This document shows positions 38,774 to 50,939 of a DNA stretch of 64,000 nucleotides, one piece after another. The first letter of the stretch is position 1. Each line of letters opens with the position of its first letter. The translations under genes were made by a program, and so were the position numbers. This stretch comes from Phreatobacter sp. GTDB taxonomy: Bacteria > Pseudomonadota > Alphaproteobacteria > Rhizobiales > Phreatobacteraceae. The stretch covers positions 18,587 through 82,586 of the forward strand of contig NZ_JAUYFA010000005.1 of NCBI RefSeq assembly GCF_030691135.1, given 5' to 3'. The notes below the pieces were generated by a model that saw only the letters and a program-made list of their open reading frames with translations, was not told where the DNA came from and searched no databases.

Positions 38774-41413
38774 ATGCGCAGCGAACAGGCAAAGCCGGTG
38801 AGGCTCTCGGACTACCGCGTCGCCGACCACGTGGTGAAGACCGTGTATCTCGCCATCGTGCTGCACCCGACCGCGACGCGCGTGACCGCCGATCTCGTCG
38901 TCGAGCGCCACCCTCAGGGCCAGGCCGATGCGCCGCTCGTCTTCGACGGCGACGGCCTGACGCTCACCGCCATCGCCGTCGACGGACAGCCGCTGGCGCC
39001 CGAGGCCTATGAGGCGACGGCGGAGCGCCTGGTCATCCACCGCCCGCCGGCCGGTGCCTTCCGCCTCAGGGTCGAGACCGTCATCGATCCCCAGGCCAAT
39101 ACCCAGCTGATGGGCCTCTACCGCTCGTCGGGCACCTGGTGCACCCAGTGCGAGGCCGAGGGTTTCCGCCGCATCACCTATTTTCCCGACCGGCCGGACG
39201 TGCTGGCCGTCTACACGACCCGGATCGAGGCGGAAAAGAAGACGGCGCCGGTCCTCCTCGGCAACGGCAACCTGGTCGAGGCCGGCGACCTGGCCGAAGG
39301 GCGGCACTATGCCGTCTGGCACGACCCGCATCCCAAGCCGAGCTATCTCTTCGCCCTGGTCGGCGGCGATCTCGCCGAGGTGACCGACACGTTCACCACC
39401 GTCTCCGGCCGCGTCGTCAGGCTCGGCATCTTCGTCGAGCACGGCAAGGAGGACCGCTGCGCCTATGCCATGGATGCGCTGAAGCGCTCGATGCGCTGGG
39501 ACGAGGAGGCCTTCGGCTGCGAATATGACCTCGAGGTCTTCAACCTCGTCGCCGTGTCGGACTTCAACATGGGCGCGATGGAGAACAAGGGCCTCAACAT
39601 CTTCAACGACAAATATGTCCTCGCCCTGCCGGACACGGCGACCGACCAGGACTATGCGGCGATCGAGGCCATCATCGCCCACGAGTATTTCCACAACTGG
39701 ACCGGCAACCGCATCACCTGCCGCGACTGGTTCCAGCTCTGCCTGAAGGAAGGCCTGACCGTCTTCCGCGACCAGGAATTCTCCGGCGACATGCGCTCGC
39801 GGGCGGTGAAGCGGATCGCCGACGTGCGGCTCCTCAAGAGCCACCAGTTCGCCGAGGACGCGGGACCGCTGTCGCACCCGGTCAGGCCCGAGATCTATCA
39901 CGAGATCAACAACTTCTACACGGCGACGGTCTACGAGAAGGGGGCGGAGATCATCCGCGCGCTCAAAGTCCTGATCGGCGCCGAGGCGTTCCGCGGCGGC
40001 ATGGACCTCTATCTCGCGCGCCACGACGGCGATGCGGCGACGGTGGAGGATTTCATCGCCTGTTTCGCCGAGGCGAGCCGACGCGACCTGACGCAGTTCT
40101 TCCTCTGGTACCGGCAATCGGGAACGCCGCAGGTCGGCGTCAAAACCCGCCACGACCCGGTCGCCGGCACCTTCACCGTCGACCTCGCGCAGAGCCACCT
40201 GCCGACACCCGGCCAGACCGACAAGCAGCCGATGGTCATTCCGCTGGCCTTCGGTCTGATTGGCCCGGACGGTGCCGAGCGCGCCCTGTTCACCGAGGAG
40301 GGCGAGGCCATGCCCGGGGTGATCGCCCTGGACACCGCCCAGCGCAGCATCACCTTCAGCGGCCACCCGACGCGGCCCGTCCTGTCGATCAACCGCGGCT
40401 TCTCGGCGCCTGTCGTCCTGAAGACCGACCTGACCGCCGCCGATCTCGGCTTCATCGCCCGTCACGACAGCGACGCCTACAACCGCTGGCAGGCGATCCA
40501 GACGCTGGCGACAGAGCATCTGGTGGCGGCCAGCCGCAAGGGCGCTGCATCTGTTGAAAACCAGGGCGCCGAGACCCTCGCCGAAGCCCTTGCCGGTGCC
40601 CTCGCCGAAGCCGAGCGCGACCCCGCCTTCGCAGCCCAGGCCCTGACGCTGCCCTCCGAATCCGACATCGCCCGCGAACTCGGTTCCGACGTCGACCCGG
40701 ACGCGGTCTTCACCGCCCGCAAGGCGCTGCGGCAGGCGGTCGGATCCCGGCTCGATGCAGCGCTCGGCACGGTTCTGGCGCGTTTCGCCACGCCCGGCCC
40801 CTATGCACCCGATGCGGGCTCGGCCGGACGGCGGGCGCTCTGCAACGTCGCCCTCGACCTCTGGGCCTCGGGCGGCGCGGCGGACAGGCTCGCGGCAGTC
40901 GCGGCCCGCCATCGCGACGCCGACAACATGACCGACCGCTTCGCCGCGCTGGCGGTGCTCGCCCAGCATCCGGGGGCGGAGCGCGAGGCGGCGCTCACCG
41001 CCTTCCGCGAGCGCTACCGCGCCGACGCGCTGATCCTCGACAAGTGGCTCGCCCTGCAGGCGGCGATCCCGGAAGCGGGAACGCTGGCGCGGGTCGAGGC
41101 CCTGCTCGCCGACCCGGCCTTCGCCATGACCAATCCCAACCGGCTGCGCGCCCTCGTCGGCAGCTTCGCCAGCGGCAACCAGACCCAGTTCAACCGGCCG
41201 GACGGCGCCGGTTACACCTTCCTCGCCGAGGTCGTCGTCGAGACCGATCCGCGCAACCCGCAGGTCGCGGCCCGCCTGCTGTCCGCCTTCCGCAGCTGGC
41301 GGGCGCTCGAGCCGGGCCGACGGGCGCTGGCCCGTGCGGCACTGGAACATGTCGCCGCGGCCGCGACCTTGTCCGCCGACGTACGCGACATCGTCGCCCG
41401 TTCGCTGGGATGA
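38774..41413 (+). CDS. pepN: Aminopeptidase N
   Basis: 879 aa; GAMENKGLNIFN, HEYFHNWTGNR zinc motif. Confidence 0.95.
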   Translation: MRSEQAKPVRLSDYRVADHVVKTVYLAIVLHPTATRVTADLVVERHPQGQADAPLVFDGDGLTLTAIAVDGQPLAPEAYEATAERLVIHRPPAGAFRLRVETVIDPQANTQLMGLYRSSGTWCTQCEAEGFRRITYFPDRPDVLAVYTTRIEAEKKTAPVLLGNGNLVEAGDLAEGRHYAVWHDPHPKPSYLFALVGGDLAEVTDTFTTVSGRVVRLGIFVEHGKEDRCAYAMDALKRSMRWDEEAFGCEYDLEVFNLVAVSDFNMGAMENKGLNIFNDKYVLALPDTATDQDYAAIEAIIAHEYFHNWTGNRITCRDWFQLCLKEGLTVFRDQEFSGDMRSRAVKRIADVRLLKSHQFAEDAGPLSHPVRPEIYHEINNFYTATVYEKGAEIIRALKVLIGAEAFRGGMDLYLARHDGDAATVEDFIACFAEASRRDLTQFFLWYRQSGTPQVGVKTRHDPVAGTFTVDLAQSHLPTPGQTDKQPMVIPLAFGLIGPDGAERALFTEEGEAMPGVIALDTAQRSITFSGHPTRPVLSINRGFSAPVVLKTDLTAADLGFIARHDSDAYNRWQAIQTLATEHLVAASRKGAASVENQGAETLAEALAGALAEAERDPAFAAQALTLPSESDIARELGSDVDPDAVFTARKALRQAVGSRLDAALGTVLARFATPGPYAPDAGSAGRRALCNVALDLWASGGAADRLAAVAARHRDADNMTDRFAALAVLAQHPGAEREAALTAFRERYRADALILDKWLALQAAIPEAGTLARVEALLADPAFAMTNPNRLRALVGSFASGNQTQFNRPDGAGYTFLAEVVVETDPRNPQVAARLLSAFRSWRALEPGRRALARAALEHVAAAATLSADVRDIVARSLG

Positions 41414-41574
41414 GCCGGGCAAACATTCCTGGCGGCGTTAACCAAATATTTCCCGTGGTGTGATTCCCCGACTCTAGACAGCCCTCGTTCAAATCGATTC
41501 TTATGACCGCGATTCGGAGGGGCTGGGGCTCGCATTCCGGACGCCAATTCAGAGATTCGACGGGGGTACCGGCG

Positions 41575-43884
<2,310 letters not shown>

Positions 43885-43977
43885 GGCGGGGCGCCTGCGC
43901 CGCGCAAGTGCGTCCTTCGAGGCTCGCCGCCCCGCGATGCTGACTCATCTGGCTGATGCCGGGCGCCCGAAATCCCC

Positions 43978-46947
43978 TCAGACCGGCCCGACGATGGCGA
44001 TGAAGGCCTTGCGCACCTGTTTCTGCACCTCGGCCAGATGGGCATCCACCGTGGCGAAATCGGGGAGCTCGCCGGCCCGCGCCAGCAGCCGCTTCAGGCC
44101 GGGGGCGGCGGTCTGCGGATCGAAGCCGTCGACGAGACAGAGGCGCAGGATCTGCGTCAGGCGCTGGTAGAGGCGGCAGGCCGAACGCAGCACGTCACCC
44201 TCGGTCGGCTTCAACAGCCCGGCGGCCGCCGCCCTCTCGAGGACGCGGATGGTGTTGGTGTCGAGAATGTCGGGGTGGCGCGCGGCGTGGACGAGCTGCA
44301 GCGCCTGGGCGATGAACTCGATGTCGATGAGGCCGCCGCGGGCATATTTGAGGTCCCAGCGGTTGTCGTCGCCCTTGTCCTCGGCGATGGCCCGCCGCAT
44401 GTCGACGATGTCGGCGAGCGTCGCCTTGGCCGACCTTTTGGTGGTGAGGACGCGGCGGATCGCCTCCATCACCTCGGTCTCGAAGCCGGGCGTCGACGCG
44501 ACGACCCGGGCGCGGGTCAGCGCCATGTGCTCCCAGGTCCAGGCTTCCTTCACCTGATAGGCGCGGAACCCGTCGATATGGGTGGCGACCGGCCCGGAAC
44601 GCCCCGAGGGCCGCAGCCGGAGATCGACGTCGAAGAGCACGCCCTCGCTGGTCGGTGCCGACAGGGCGCTGATGAGGCGCTGGGTCAGGCGCGCGAAATA
44701 ATGGCCGCCGCTGAGCGGACGCGGCCCCTTCGAGGCGCTCTCCTTGGGGTCGTGGTCATAGAGCAGGATGAGGTCGAGATCCGAGCCCGCCGTCATCTCG
44801 CGACCACCGAGCTTGCCCATGGCGATGACGGCGGTCCGCATGCCGCGGATTGATCCGTGCGAGGCGACGATCCACTCCGTCACCGCCTTGTAGAGAGCCT
44901 TGATCAGCTGTTCGGCGAGCCGCGCGAAGGCCTGTCCCGCCGCCTCCGACGAGACCGTGCCGGCGAGAACCCTCACGCCGGTGAGAAAGAGCTGTTCCTG
45001 GCCGAAGACACGGGCCCGGTCGAGCACGTCCTCGGCGTCGCGGGCCATGCCGAGCGTCTCGGCGAGGCGCGCCGCCAGATCGGCGTCGGAGGGCAGTTCG
45101 CCGAAGAAGGCGGGCTCCAGCAGCGCGTCGAGCACGTGGGCGCGGCGGCCGAGGAGATCGGCGAGGCGCGGCGCCGAGCCGAGGATCTGGGAGATGAGCT
45201 CGAGGAGATCGGGATGGGTGCGCAGGATGGCGAGGAGTTCGATCGGCTGGGAATGGCGCGTCAGCAGCCGGTCGAAGGCGCGCAGGCCGAGATCGGCATC
45301 GCCGGTGCGCGACAGCGCGTCGAGCAGGGCCGGCGCCAGTTCCCCGACGCGCTCCCGCGCATCCCGCGCCCTGAGGCCGCCGGACTTCGGCTGTTGCCAG
45401 GCCTGGACGGTCGCCACCACTGCGCAGGGATCGGCGAAGCCGAGATCGGCCAGCGCCGCCAGCGTCGTCGCCCTGGGCGGATCGGCGGTGAGGTCGAGGG
45501 TGCCCTTGACCTCGGCGAGCGGTGGCAGCGTCTCGAACAGCTTGGCATAGGCCGCCTCGACCGGGCGCAGTTCCGCCGTGAGCGCCGCGGCGAAGGCGGC
45601 GTAGTCGCGGTAACCGAGGAACTCGGCGATGCCGGTGACCGCCTCGGTGGTCTCGGGCAGGCTGTGGGTCTGCTCGTCGGCGACCATCTGCAGCCGGTGC
45701 TCGACGCGCCGCAGGAAACGATAGGCGCGCTCCAGCGCCGCGCGCGTCTCCTCGGTCACCCAGCCGGCCTCGCGCAGCCGGAGCAGCCCGGTGACCGTGT
45801 CGCGCACCCTGAGCGCCGGGTTGCGACCGCCGGCGATGAGCTGCTGGGTCTGGACGAAGAACTCGATCTCGCGGATGCCGCCGCGGCCGAGCTTGATGTT
45901 GTGGCCCTCGACGGCGAGGGCGTCATGGCCGCGGAAAGCGTGGATCTGCCGCTTCATCGCGTGGACGTCGGCCACCGCCGCATAGTCGAGATACTTGCGC
46001 CAGATGAAGGGCTGCATCTCCTTGAGGAAGGACTCGCCGGCCGCGATGTCGCCGGCGCAGGGCCGCGCCTTGATGAAGGCGGAGCGCTCCCAGGTCTGGC
46101 CGATCGTCTCGTAATAGTGGAGCGCCGCGGGCGTCGAGATCGCCACCGCCGTCGCGCCGGGGTCGGGGCGAAGCCGCAGATCGGTGCGGAAGACATAGCC
46201 GTCGCCGGTGCGCTCCTGCAGGATCTTCACCAGCCGCTGGGTGAGACGCACATAGGCGGGCTGCGCGTCCCTGCCCGGGCGCATCGGCGCCACGTCCGGA
46301 TCGAAGAAGACGATGAGGTCGATGTCGCTGGAATAGTTCAGCTCGAAGGCGCCGTGCTTGCCCATGGCGAGCACGATGTAGCCGGAGCCGACCTCCGCCT
46401 GTTTCGCATCGGCAGGGGCGAGGATGCCCTGATCGGCGAGATCGCGCATCAGATGCGCCACTGACTCGGCCACGGCGAGGTCGGCGGTCTCGGTGAGGGC
46501 GCGCGTCACCTGTTCCAGCGGCCAGACGTCGCCGATATCGGCGAGTGCCACGAGCAGGGCGACCTGGGCGCGGAAGCGCCGGAGCGCCCGCCCGACGCCC
46601 TCGTCGCTGCGCGCCTTGCGGCAGGCGGCCACCGCCTCGGCCTTGAGGCGGGCAAAGGACGCCTCCGGCGCCTCCGTCAGGCAGGCGAGGAGATGGGCCG
46701 GGTCATGGGTGGCGATGGAGGCCAGGAACGGCGAATGGGCGAGGATGCCGGCGACCAGCGCCCGCGCCTTCGGCGGCTTCAGCGCGAGGTCGAGCGCCGC
46801 GCCGAGATCGGCATCGTCGATCCCGTCGAGATAGTCGCCGATGCGCTTCGCCGCCGTCGCGCCTTTCGGCAGGACGGGCGCCGCGGCGAGCCTGCCGGAC
46901 AGGCTCGGGGACGAATCAGAGAGGGCGGTCCGGGACGATCGCGGCAT
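43978..46947 (-). CDS. glnE: Bifunctional glutamine-synthetase adenylyltransferase/deadenylase
   Basis: 989 aa; two nucleotidyltransferase motifs YSSDIDLIVFFDPD and AGSDLDLILLYDHD. Confidence 0.95.
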   Translation of the reverse strand: MPRSSRTALSDSSPSLSGRLAAAPVLPKGATAAKRIGDYLDGIDDADLGAALDLALKPPKARALVAGILAHSPFLASIATHDPAHLLACLTEAPEASFARLKAEAVAACRKARSDEGVGRALRRFRAQVALLVALADIGDVWPLEQVTRALTETADLAVAESVAHLMRDLADQGILAPADAKQAEVGSGYIVLAMGKHGAFELNYSSDIDLIVFFDPDVAPMRPGRDAQPAYVRLTQRLVKILQERTGDGYVFRTDLRLRPDPGATAVAISTPAALHYYETIGQTWERSAFIKARPCAGDIAAGESFLKEMQPFIWRKYLDYAAVADVHAMKRQIHAFRGHDALAVEGHNIKLGRGGIREIEFFVQTQQLIAGGRNPALRVRDTVTGLLRLREAGWVTEETRAALERAYRFLRRVEHRLQMVADEQTHSLPETTEAVTGIAEFLGYRDYAAFAAALTAELRPVEAAYAKLFETLPPLAEVKGTLDLTADPPRATTLAALADLGFADPCAVVATVQAWQQPKSGGLRARDARERVGELAPALLDALSRTGDADLGLRAFDRLLTRHSQPIELLAILRTHPDLLELISQILGSAPRLADLLGRRAHVLDALLEPAFFGELPSDADLAARLAETLGMARDAEDVLDRARVFGQEQLFLTGVRVLAGTVSSEAAGQAFARLAEQLIKALYKAVTEWIVASHGSIRGMRTAVIAMGKLGGREMTAGSDLDLILLYDHDPKESASKGPRPLSGGHYFARLTQRLISALSAPTSEGVLFDVDLRLRPSGRSGPVATHIDGFRAYQVKEAWTWEHMALTRARVVASTPGFETEVMEAIRRVLTTKRSAKATLADIVDMRRAIAEDKGDDNRWDLKYARGGLIDIEFIAQALQLVHAARHPDILDTNTIRVLERAAAAGLLKPTEGDVLRSACRLYQRLTQILRLCLVDGFDPQTAAPGLKRLLARAGELPDFATVDAHLAEVQKQVRKAFIAIVGPV

Positions 46948-48391
46948 GAACCGATCGTGGCAGACGCAGCGCCACCTTTAAACCCGGCCGGTTGTCGTCG
47001 AGCACCAGCCGGCCGCCGTGGAGGCGGGCGACCGCCGCGGCGAGGCTGAGACCGAGGCCGGAACCGGGGCGCGTGCGGCTCGTCTCCAGCCGCACGAACC
47101 GGTCGAGAACCCGGCCACGGTCGGCATCGGCGATGCCAGGGCCGCGGTCGGCGATGGTGACGACGGCTTCGCCATCGTCGGCGGCGACGGTGACGGCGAC
47201 TGCACCACCCTCACCCGTCGCGCCGTATTTCAGCGCGTTGTCGAGGAGGTTGGCGACGACCTGGCCGAGCAGCTCGCGGTTGCCGATGACGGCAACGGGC
47301 GCCGTCGTGACGGTCAAGGCCACATGGGCCTCCTCCGCCACCGGCTCGTAGAGCTCGACGACGCCGCGGGCGATCTCGGCGAGGTCGAGCGGCACCATGC
47401 CCTCACGCTGGTTGCCGGCCTCGGCGCGGGCGATCATCAGGAGGGCGTTGAAGGTGCGGATCAGGCCGTCGGATTCCTCGATGATCCCGGTCAGCGCGGC
47501 GCGATAGGCCACGTCGGAGCCGCCGACCCGGAGGGCCTCCTCGGCCTTGTTGCGCAGCCGCGTCAGCGGCGTCTTGAGGTCGTGGGCGATGTTGTCGGAG
47601 ACCTCCTTCATGCCGGCCATCAGCGCCTCGATGCGGGCCAGCATGTCGTTGACGCTGCCGGCGAGGCGGTCGAGTTCGTCACGCGAGCCGGCGGTGGGCA
47701 GGCGGCCGGTGAGATCGCCCTCCATGATGCGGCGGGACATGTCGGTCATGGCATCGACGCGCTTCAGCACCCGCCGGGTGACGAAATAGGCGCCGAGCAG
47801 GCCGAGCACGAGCGCCACTACCACTGACAGGCGGAAGCCGCGCCCGAAGATCTCGCGCATGCGGTCGCGCTCCTCGAGGTCGCGGCCGACGAGCAGGCGG
47901 AAATTGCCGGGAAGGCCGTAGACCTGGGCGATGGCGCGGTGCGGCCCCTCACTCATGTCCTCGCCGGCGCGGCGATAGTCCGTCTCGATCCAGCCCTGGC
48001 GGGTGAGCGTCCCCGGGGGCAGTTCGCCGATATTGCCAGCCAGCGGCAGGCCGGTGAAGGTGGTGACCAGATAGAGCGAGGCGCCGGGACGGTTGCCGCG
48101 CTCCTCGACCACCTCGACGAGGCGCCGGATGCCGCCGATCGCATATTGCTCGGCGAGCCCGCGCACCTCGGCGGTGATCGTCTCGGTCAATTGTCCGGTG
48201 AGCTGGCGCTGGGTGGCAAATCCCAGCCAGCCGATGACGAAGCCGGCGAAGAGGATGAAGATGAAGAGATAGGCCGCGATGATCTTGAAGGCGGTGGTCG
48301 ACAACAGCGAGCGGAAACGCGAGGGCGGCCGCGCCGGCTTGGCCGCCTTTCCCCCGGTCGCAGGAGCCGCCGACGCGGGAACGGGCGTCAC
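46916..48391 (-). CDS. Sensor histidine kinase (HAMP, HisKA, HATPase)
   Basis: 491 aa; DNIAHDLKTPLTRLRNKAEEAL; NLLDNALKYGATG; GSGLGLSLAAAVA. Confidence 0.93.
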   Translation of the reverse strand: MTPVPASAAPATGGKAAKPARPPSRFRSLLSTTAFKIIAAYLFIFILFAGFVIGWLGFATQRQLTGQLTETITAEVRGLAEQYAIGGIRRLVEVVEERGNRPGASLYLVTTFTGLPLAGNIGELPPGTLTRQGWIETDYRRAGEDMSEGPHRAIAQVYGLPGNFRLLVGRDLEERDRMREIFGRGFRLSVVVALVLGLLGAYFVTRRVLKRVDAMTDMSRRIMEGDLTGRLPTAGSRDELDRLAGSVNDMLARIEALMAGMKEVSDNIAHDLKTPLTRLRNKAEEALRVGGSDVAYRAALTGIIEESDGLIRTFNALLMIARAEAGNQREGMVPLDLAEIARGVVELYEPVAEEAHVALTVTTAPVAVIGNRELLGQVVANLLDNALKYGATGEGGAVAVTVAADDGEAVVTIADRGPGIADADRGRVLDRFVRLETSRTRPGSGLGLSLAAAVARLHGGRLVLDDNRPGLKVALRLPRSVHAAIVPDRPL

Positions 48392-49068
48392 GGGCGCACC
48401 GTATATCCCGCGCCGCGGATCGTGTGGATCAGCGGCTTGTCGAAACCCTTGTCGATCTTGGAGCGCAGCCGCGAGACATGCACGTCGATGACATTGGTCT
48501 GCGGGTCGAAGTGATAGTCCCAGACATGTTCGAGCAGCATGGTGCGGGTGACCACCTGGCCGGCATTCTTCATCAGATATTCGAGCAGGCGGAATTCCCG
48601 TGGCTGCAGGATGAGTTCCTCGCCGCCGCGGCTGACCCGGTGCGACAGGCGGTCGAGTTCGAGGTCGCCGACCCGGTAGACCGTCTCAGGCGCGCCCGAG
48701 GCGCGGCGGCGGGAGAGAACCTCGACGCGGGCCAGCAGTTCCGAGAAGGAATAGGGCTTGGGCAGGTAGTCGTCGCCGCCGGCCCGCAGGCCCTTGACGC
48801 GGTCGTCGACCTGGCCAAGGGCGGAGAGGATCAGGACGGGCGTCTGGCGTCCGGCTGCGCGCAGATCGGCGATGACCGACAGGCCGTCCTTCTTCGGCAG
48901 CATGCGGTCGACGATCAGCACGTCGTAGGGGCCGTCTGACGCCATGGCGAGACCGCCCTCGCCGTCGGCGGCGTGGTCGGCGACATGTCCCGCCTCCCGG
49001 AAGGCCTTGACGAGGTAGGACGCCGCCTCGCGATCGTCCTCAATGATCAGAATCCGCATGGTGGTCAT
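48388..49068 (-). CDS. OmpR-family response regulator
   Basis: MRILIIEDDREAASYLVKAF; LIVDRMLPKKDGL; winged-helix C-terminus. Confidence 0.93.
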   Translation of the reverse strand: MTTMRILIIEDDREAASYLVKAFREAGHVADHAADGEGGLAMASDGPYDVLIVDRMLPKKDGLSVIADLRAAGRQTPVLILSALGQVDDRVKGLRAGGDDYLPKPYSFSELLARVEVLSRRRASGAPETVYRVGDLELDRLSHRVSRGGEELILQPREFRLLEYLMKNAGQVVTRTMLLEHVWDYHFDPQTNVIDVHVSRLRSKIDKGFDKPLIHTIRGAGYTVRP

Positions 49069-49120
49069 GGTACACGGGCTCTCGGGGAATTTGCGAGACG
49101 GCGGCCGTCGAAACCCCACG

Positions 49121-49159
49121 AAAAACGGGGCGGCCGGACATGGAGTTCCGACCGCCCCG
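49121..49159 (-). terminator. Rho-independent terminator downstream of degP
   Basis: Minus strand CGGGGCGGTCGGA-ACTCCATG-TCCGGCCGCCCCG followed by TTTTT (one G-U-type mismatch). Confidence 0.8.
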
Positions 49160-49264
49160 CTCAAGATGATCCCGTCCGGCGGGGGGCGACTGGGGTTGCC
49201 GGCGCGGGATCACTCGTGAGTGGCTGCCGGCGCCGAAAAGGTTCGACGCCGGTGACGATTTTCG

Positions 49265-50791
49265 TCAGCTCGGGTTGAGCGGGATGGCGACGAAGCGCTG
49301 GCCCTCGCCCGAGCGGAGCCGGATCAGCGCCGAGCGGCGGCCGTCGGCCCGCGCGGCGGTCAGCGCCTCGCGCATGTCACGCATCGAGGCGACCGACCGG
49401 CCGGCAACGTCGAGGATCACATCGCCCGGGCGGATGCCGCGCTGGGCGGCAGGCCCGGCAGGGTCGACCTCGGTGACGACCATGCCCTCGCCGCGGCCGG
49501 CCGGCTCGACCGACATGCCAAGGCGCGGAGCGATCGGAGCCGTCTCGGGCGCCGCCTCGCCGCGGGAGCCGCGGCGGGGGTTGGGCAGCGCCGCCTGGTC
49601 GTCGCCCGGCAGGCGGCCGAGCGTCAGCGGCAGGGCGCGTTCGGCACCCTCACGCATTACGGTCAGGCGCACCGTGGTGCCTGGACGGACGGCGCCGATG
49701 CGGCGGGTGAGTTCGCGGGCATCGCGCACCGGCTGGCCGTCGACGGCGACGATGACGTCGGACGGCTTGATGTCGGCGCTCGCCGCGGGGCTGCCCGCCT
49801 GCACGCCGGCGACGAGTGCGCCTTCGGCACGCGGCAGCTTCAGGCCCTCGGCGATCTCGGGCGTGATCGCCTGGATCTGGACGCCGATCCAGCCGCGGGC
49901 GACCGAGCCACCCTCGCGCAGCGCCGCGACGACAGTCTGCGTCGTCTCCGAGGGGATGGCGAAGGCGATGCCGACATTGCCGCCCGAGGGCGAGAAGATC
50001 GCCGTGTTGACGCCGATGACCTCGCCATTGGCGTTGAAGGTCGGGCCGCCGGAATTGCCGCGGTTCACCGCGGCGTCGATCTGCAGGAAGTCGTCATAGG
50101 GGCCCGAGCCGATGTCGCGGCCGCGGGCCGAGACGATGCCGGCCGTCACCGTTCCGCCGAGACCGAAGGGATTGCCGACGGCGAGCACCCAGTCGCCGAT
50201 GCGCGGGGCATTGGCGGCGAAGCGCACGAAGGGGAAATTCGTGCCCTCGGCCTTCAGCAGGGCGAGGTCGGTGCGCGGGTCGGTGCCGACCACCTTGGCC
50301 TTGATGGTGCGGCCGCTGTCCATCACGATATCGGCCTCGGTCGCGCCGCGGACCACGTGATTGTTGGTGACGATGTAGCCGTCGGCCGAGATGAAGAAGC
50401 CGGAGCCCTGCGACATGCCGCGCGGACCACCCGGGCCGCCCGGACCACGGGGGCCGCCGGGACCACCCGGACCGCCGAAGCGGGGATCACCACGGAACTG
50501 CTCGCCGAAGCGTCGCATGAAGCGATCCATCTGGCCGTTCTCGTCCTCGTCCATGCCCGGCTGTTCGCGCATGTTCATGGGCTGCGGCGCGGCCTGGGTG
50601 ACGCGGACCGAGACGACGGCGGGCTTCACCCGCTCGACGACGTCGGCGAAGGACATGGGGCCGGACTGGACGCCCTGAGCGGTGGCGCTGGCGACGAAGG
50701 GCACGCGGGAGGGCTGGAGGGACAGGGCACCGGCGCCGACGGCGAGGACTGCGACGGTGCCGAGCAGGGCGGCGCGAATGCGGGACGTCAT
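49265..50791 (-). CDS. degP: Do-family serine endoprotease
   Basis: Catalytic motifs YIVTNNHVV, TDLALLK, RGNSGGP; two PDZ domains; Gly/Pro-rich insertion. Confidence 0.93.
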   Translation of the reverse strand: MTSRIRAALLGTVAVLAVGAGALSLQPSRVPFVASATAQGVQSGPMSFADVVERVKPAVVSVRVTQAAPQPMNMREQPGMDEDENGQMDRFMRRFGEQFRGDPRFGGPGGPGGPRGPGGPGGPRGMSQGSGFFISADGYIVTNNHVVRGATEADIVMDSGRTIKAKVVGTDPRTDLALLKAEGTNFPFVRFAANAPRIGDWVLAVGNPFGLGGTVTAGIVSARGRDIGSGPYDDFLQIDAAVNRGNSGGPTFNANGEVIGVNTAIFSPSGGNVGIAFAIPSETTQTVVAALREGGSVARGWIGVQIQAITPEIAEGLKLPRAEGALVAGVQAGSPAASADIKPSDVIVAVDGQPVRDARELTRRIGAVRPGTTVRLTVMREGAERALPLTLGRLPGDDQAALPNPRRGSRGEAAPETAPIAPRLGMSVEPAGRGEGMVVTEVDPAGPAAQRGIRPGDVILDVAGRSVASMRDMREALTAARADGRRSALIRLRSGEGQRFVAIPLNPS

Positions 50792-50880
50792 GGGGGATCT
50801 CCGGGGATCGCGTCACACGGGGGTGGTGCCGCCTGTGGAGAAGACCATGAAGGACGGCGGATTACGCCATCCTGTCGGGA

Positions 50881-50900
50881 ACATTACATCTTCGTAATGT
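50881..50900. promoter_or_regulatory. Palindrome in degP upstream region, candidate operator
   Basis: ACATTAC-ATCTTC-GTAATGT, 7-bp perfect arms. Confidence 0.5.
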
Positions 50901-50939
50901 GGACGGCGGCAGGAACGGCAGCGCCTTGCACCCGTCCGC

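Noticed and set aside
38669-41422. 917-aa minus-strand ORF
   Set aside because: Antisense shadow of pepN.
41459-41480. TGTGATTCCCCGACTCTAGACA as a second PpsR site
   Set aside because: Spacer is 16, not 12.
44857-46464. 535-aa plus-strand ORF
   Set aside because: Antisense shadow of glnE.
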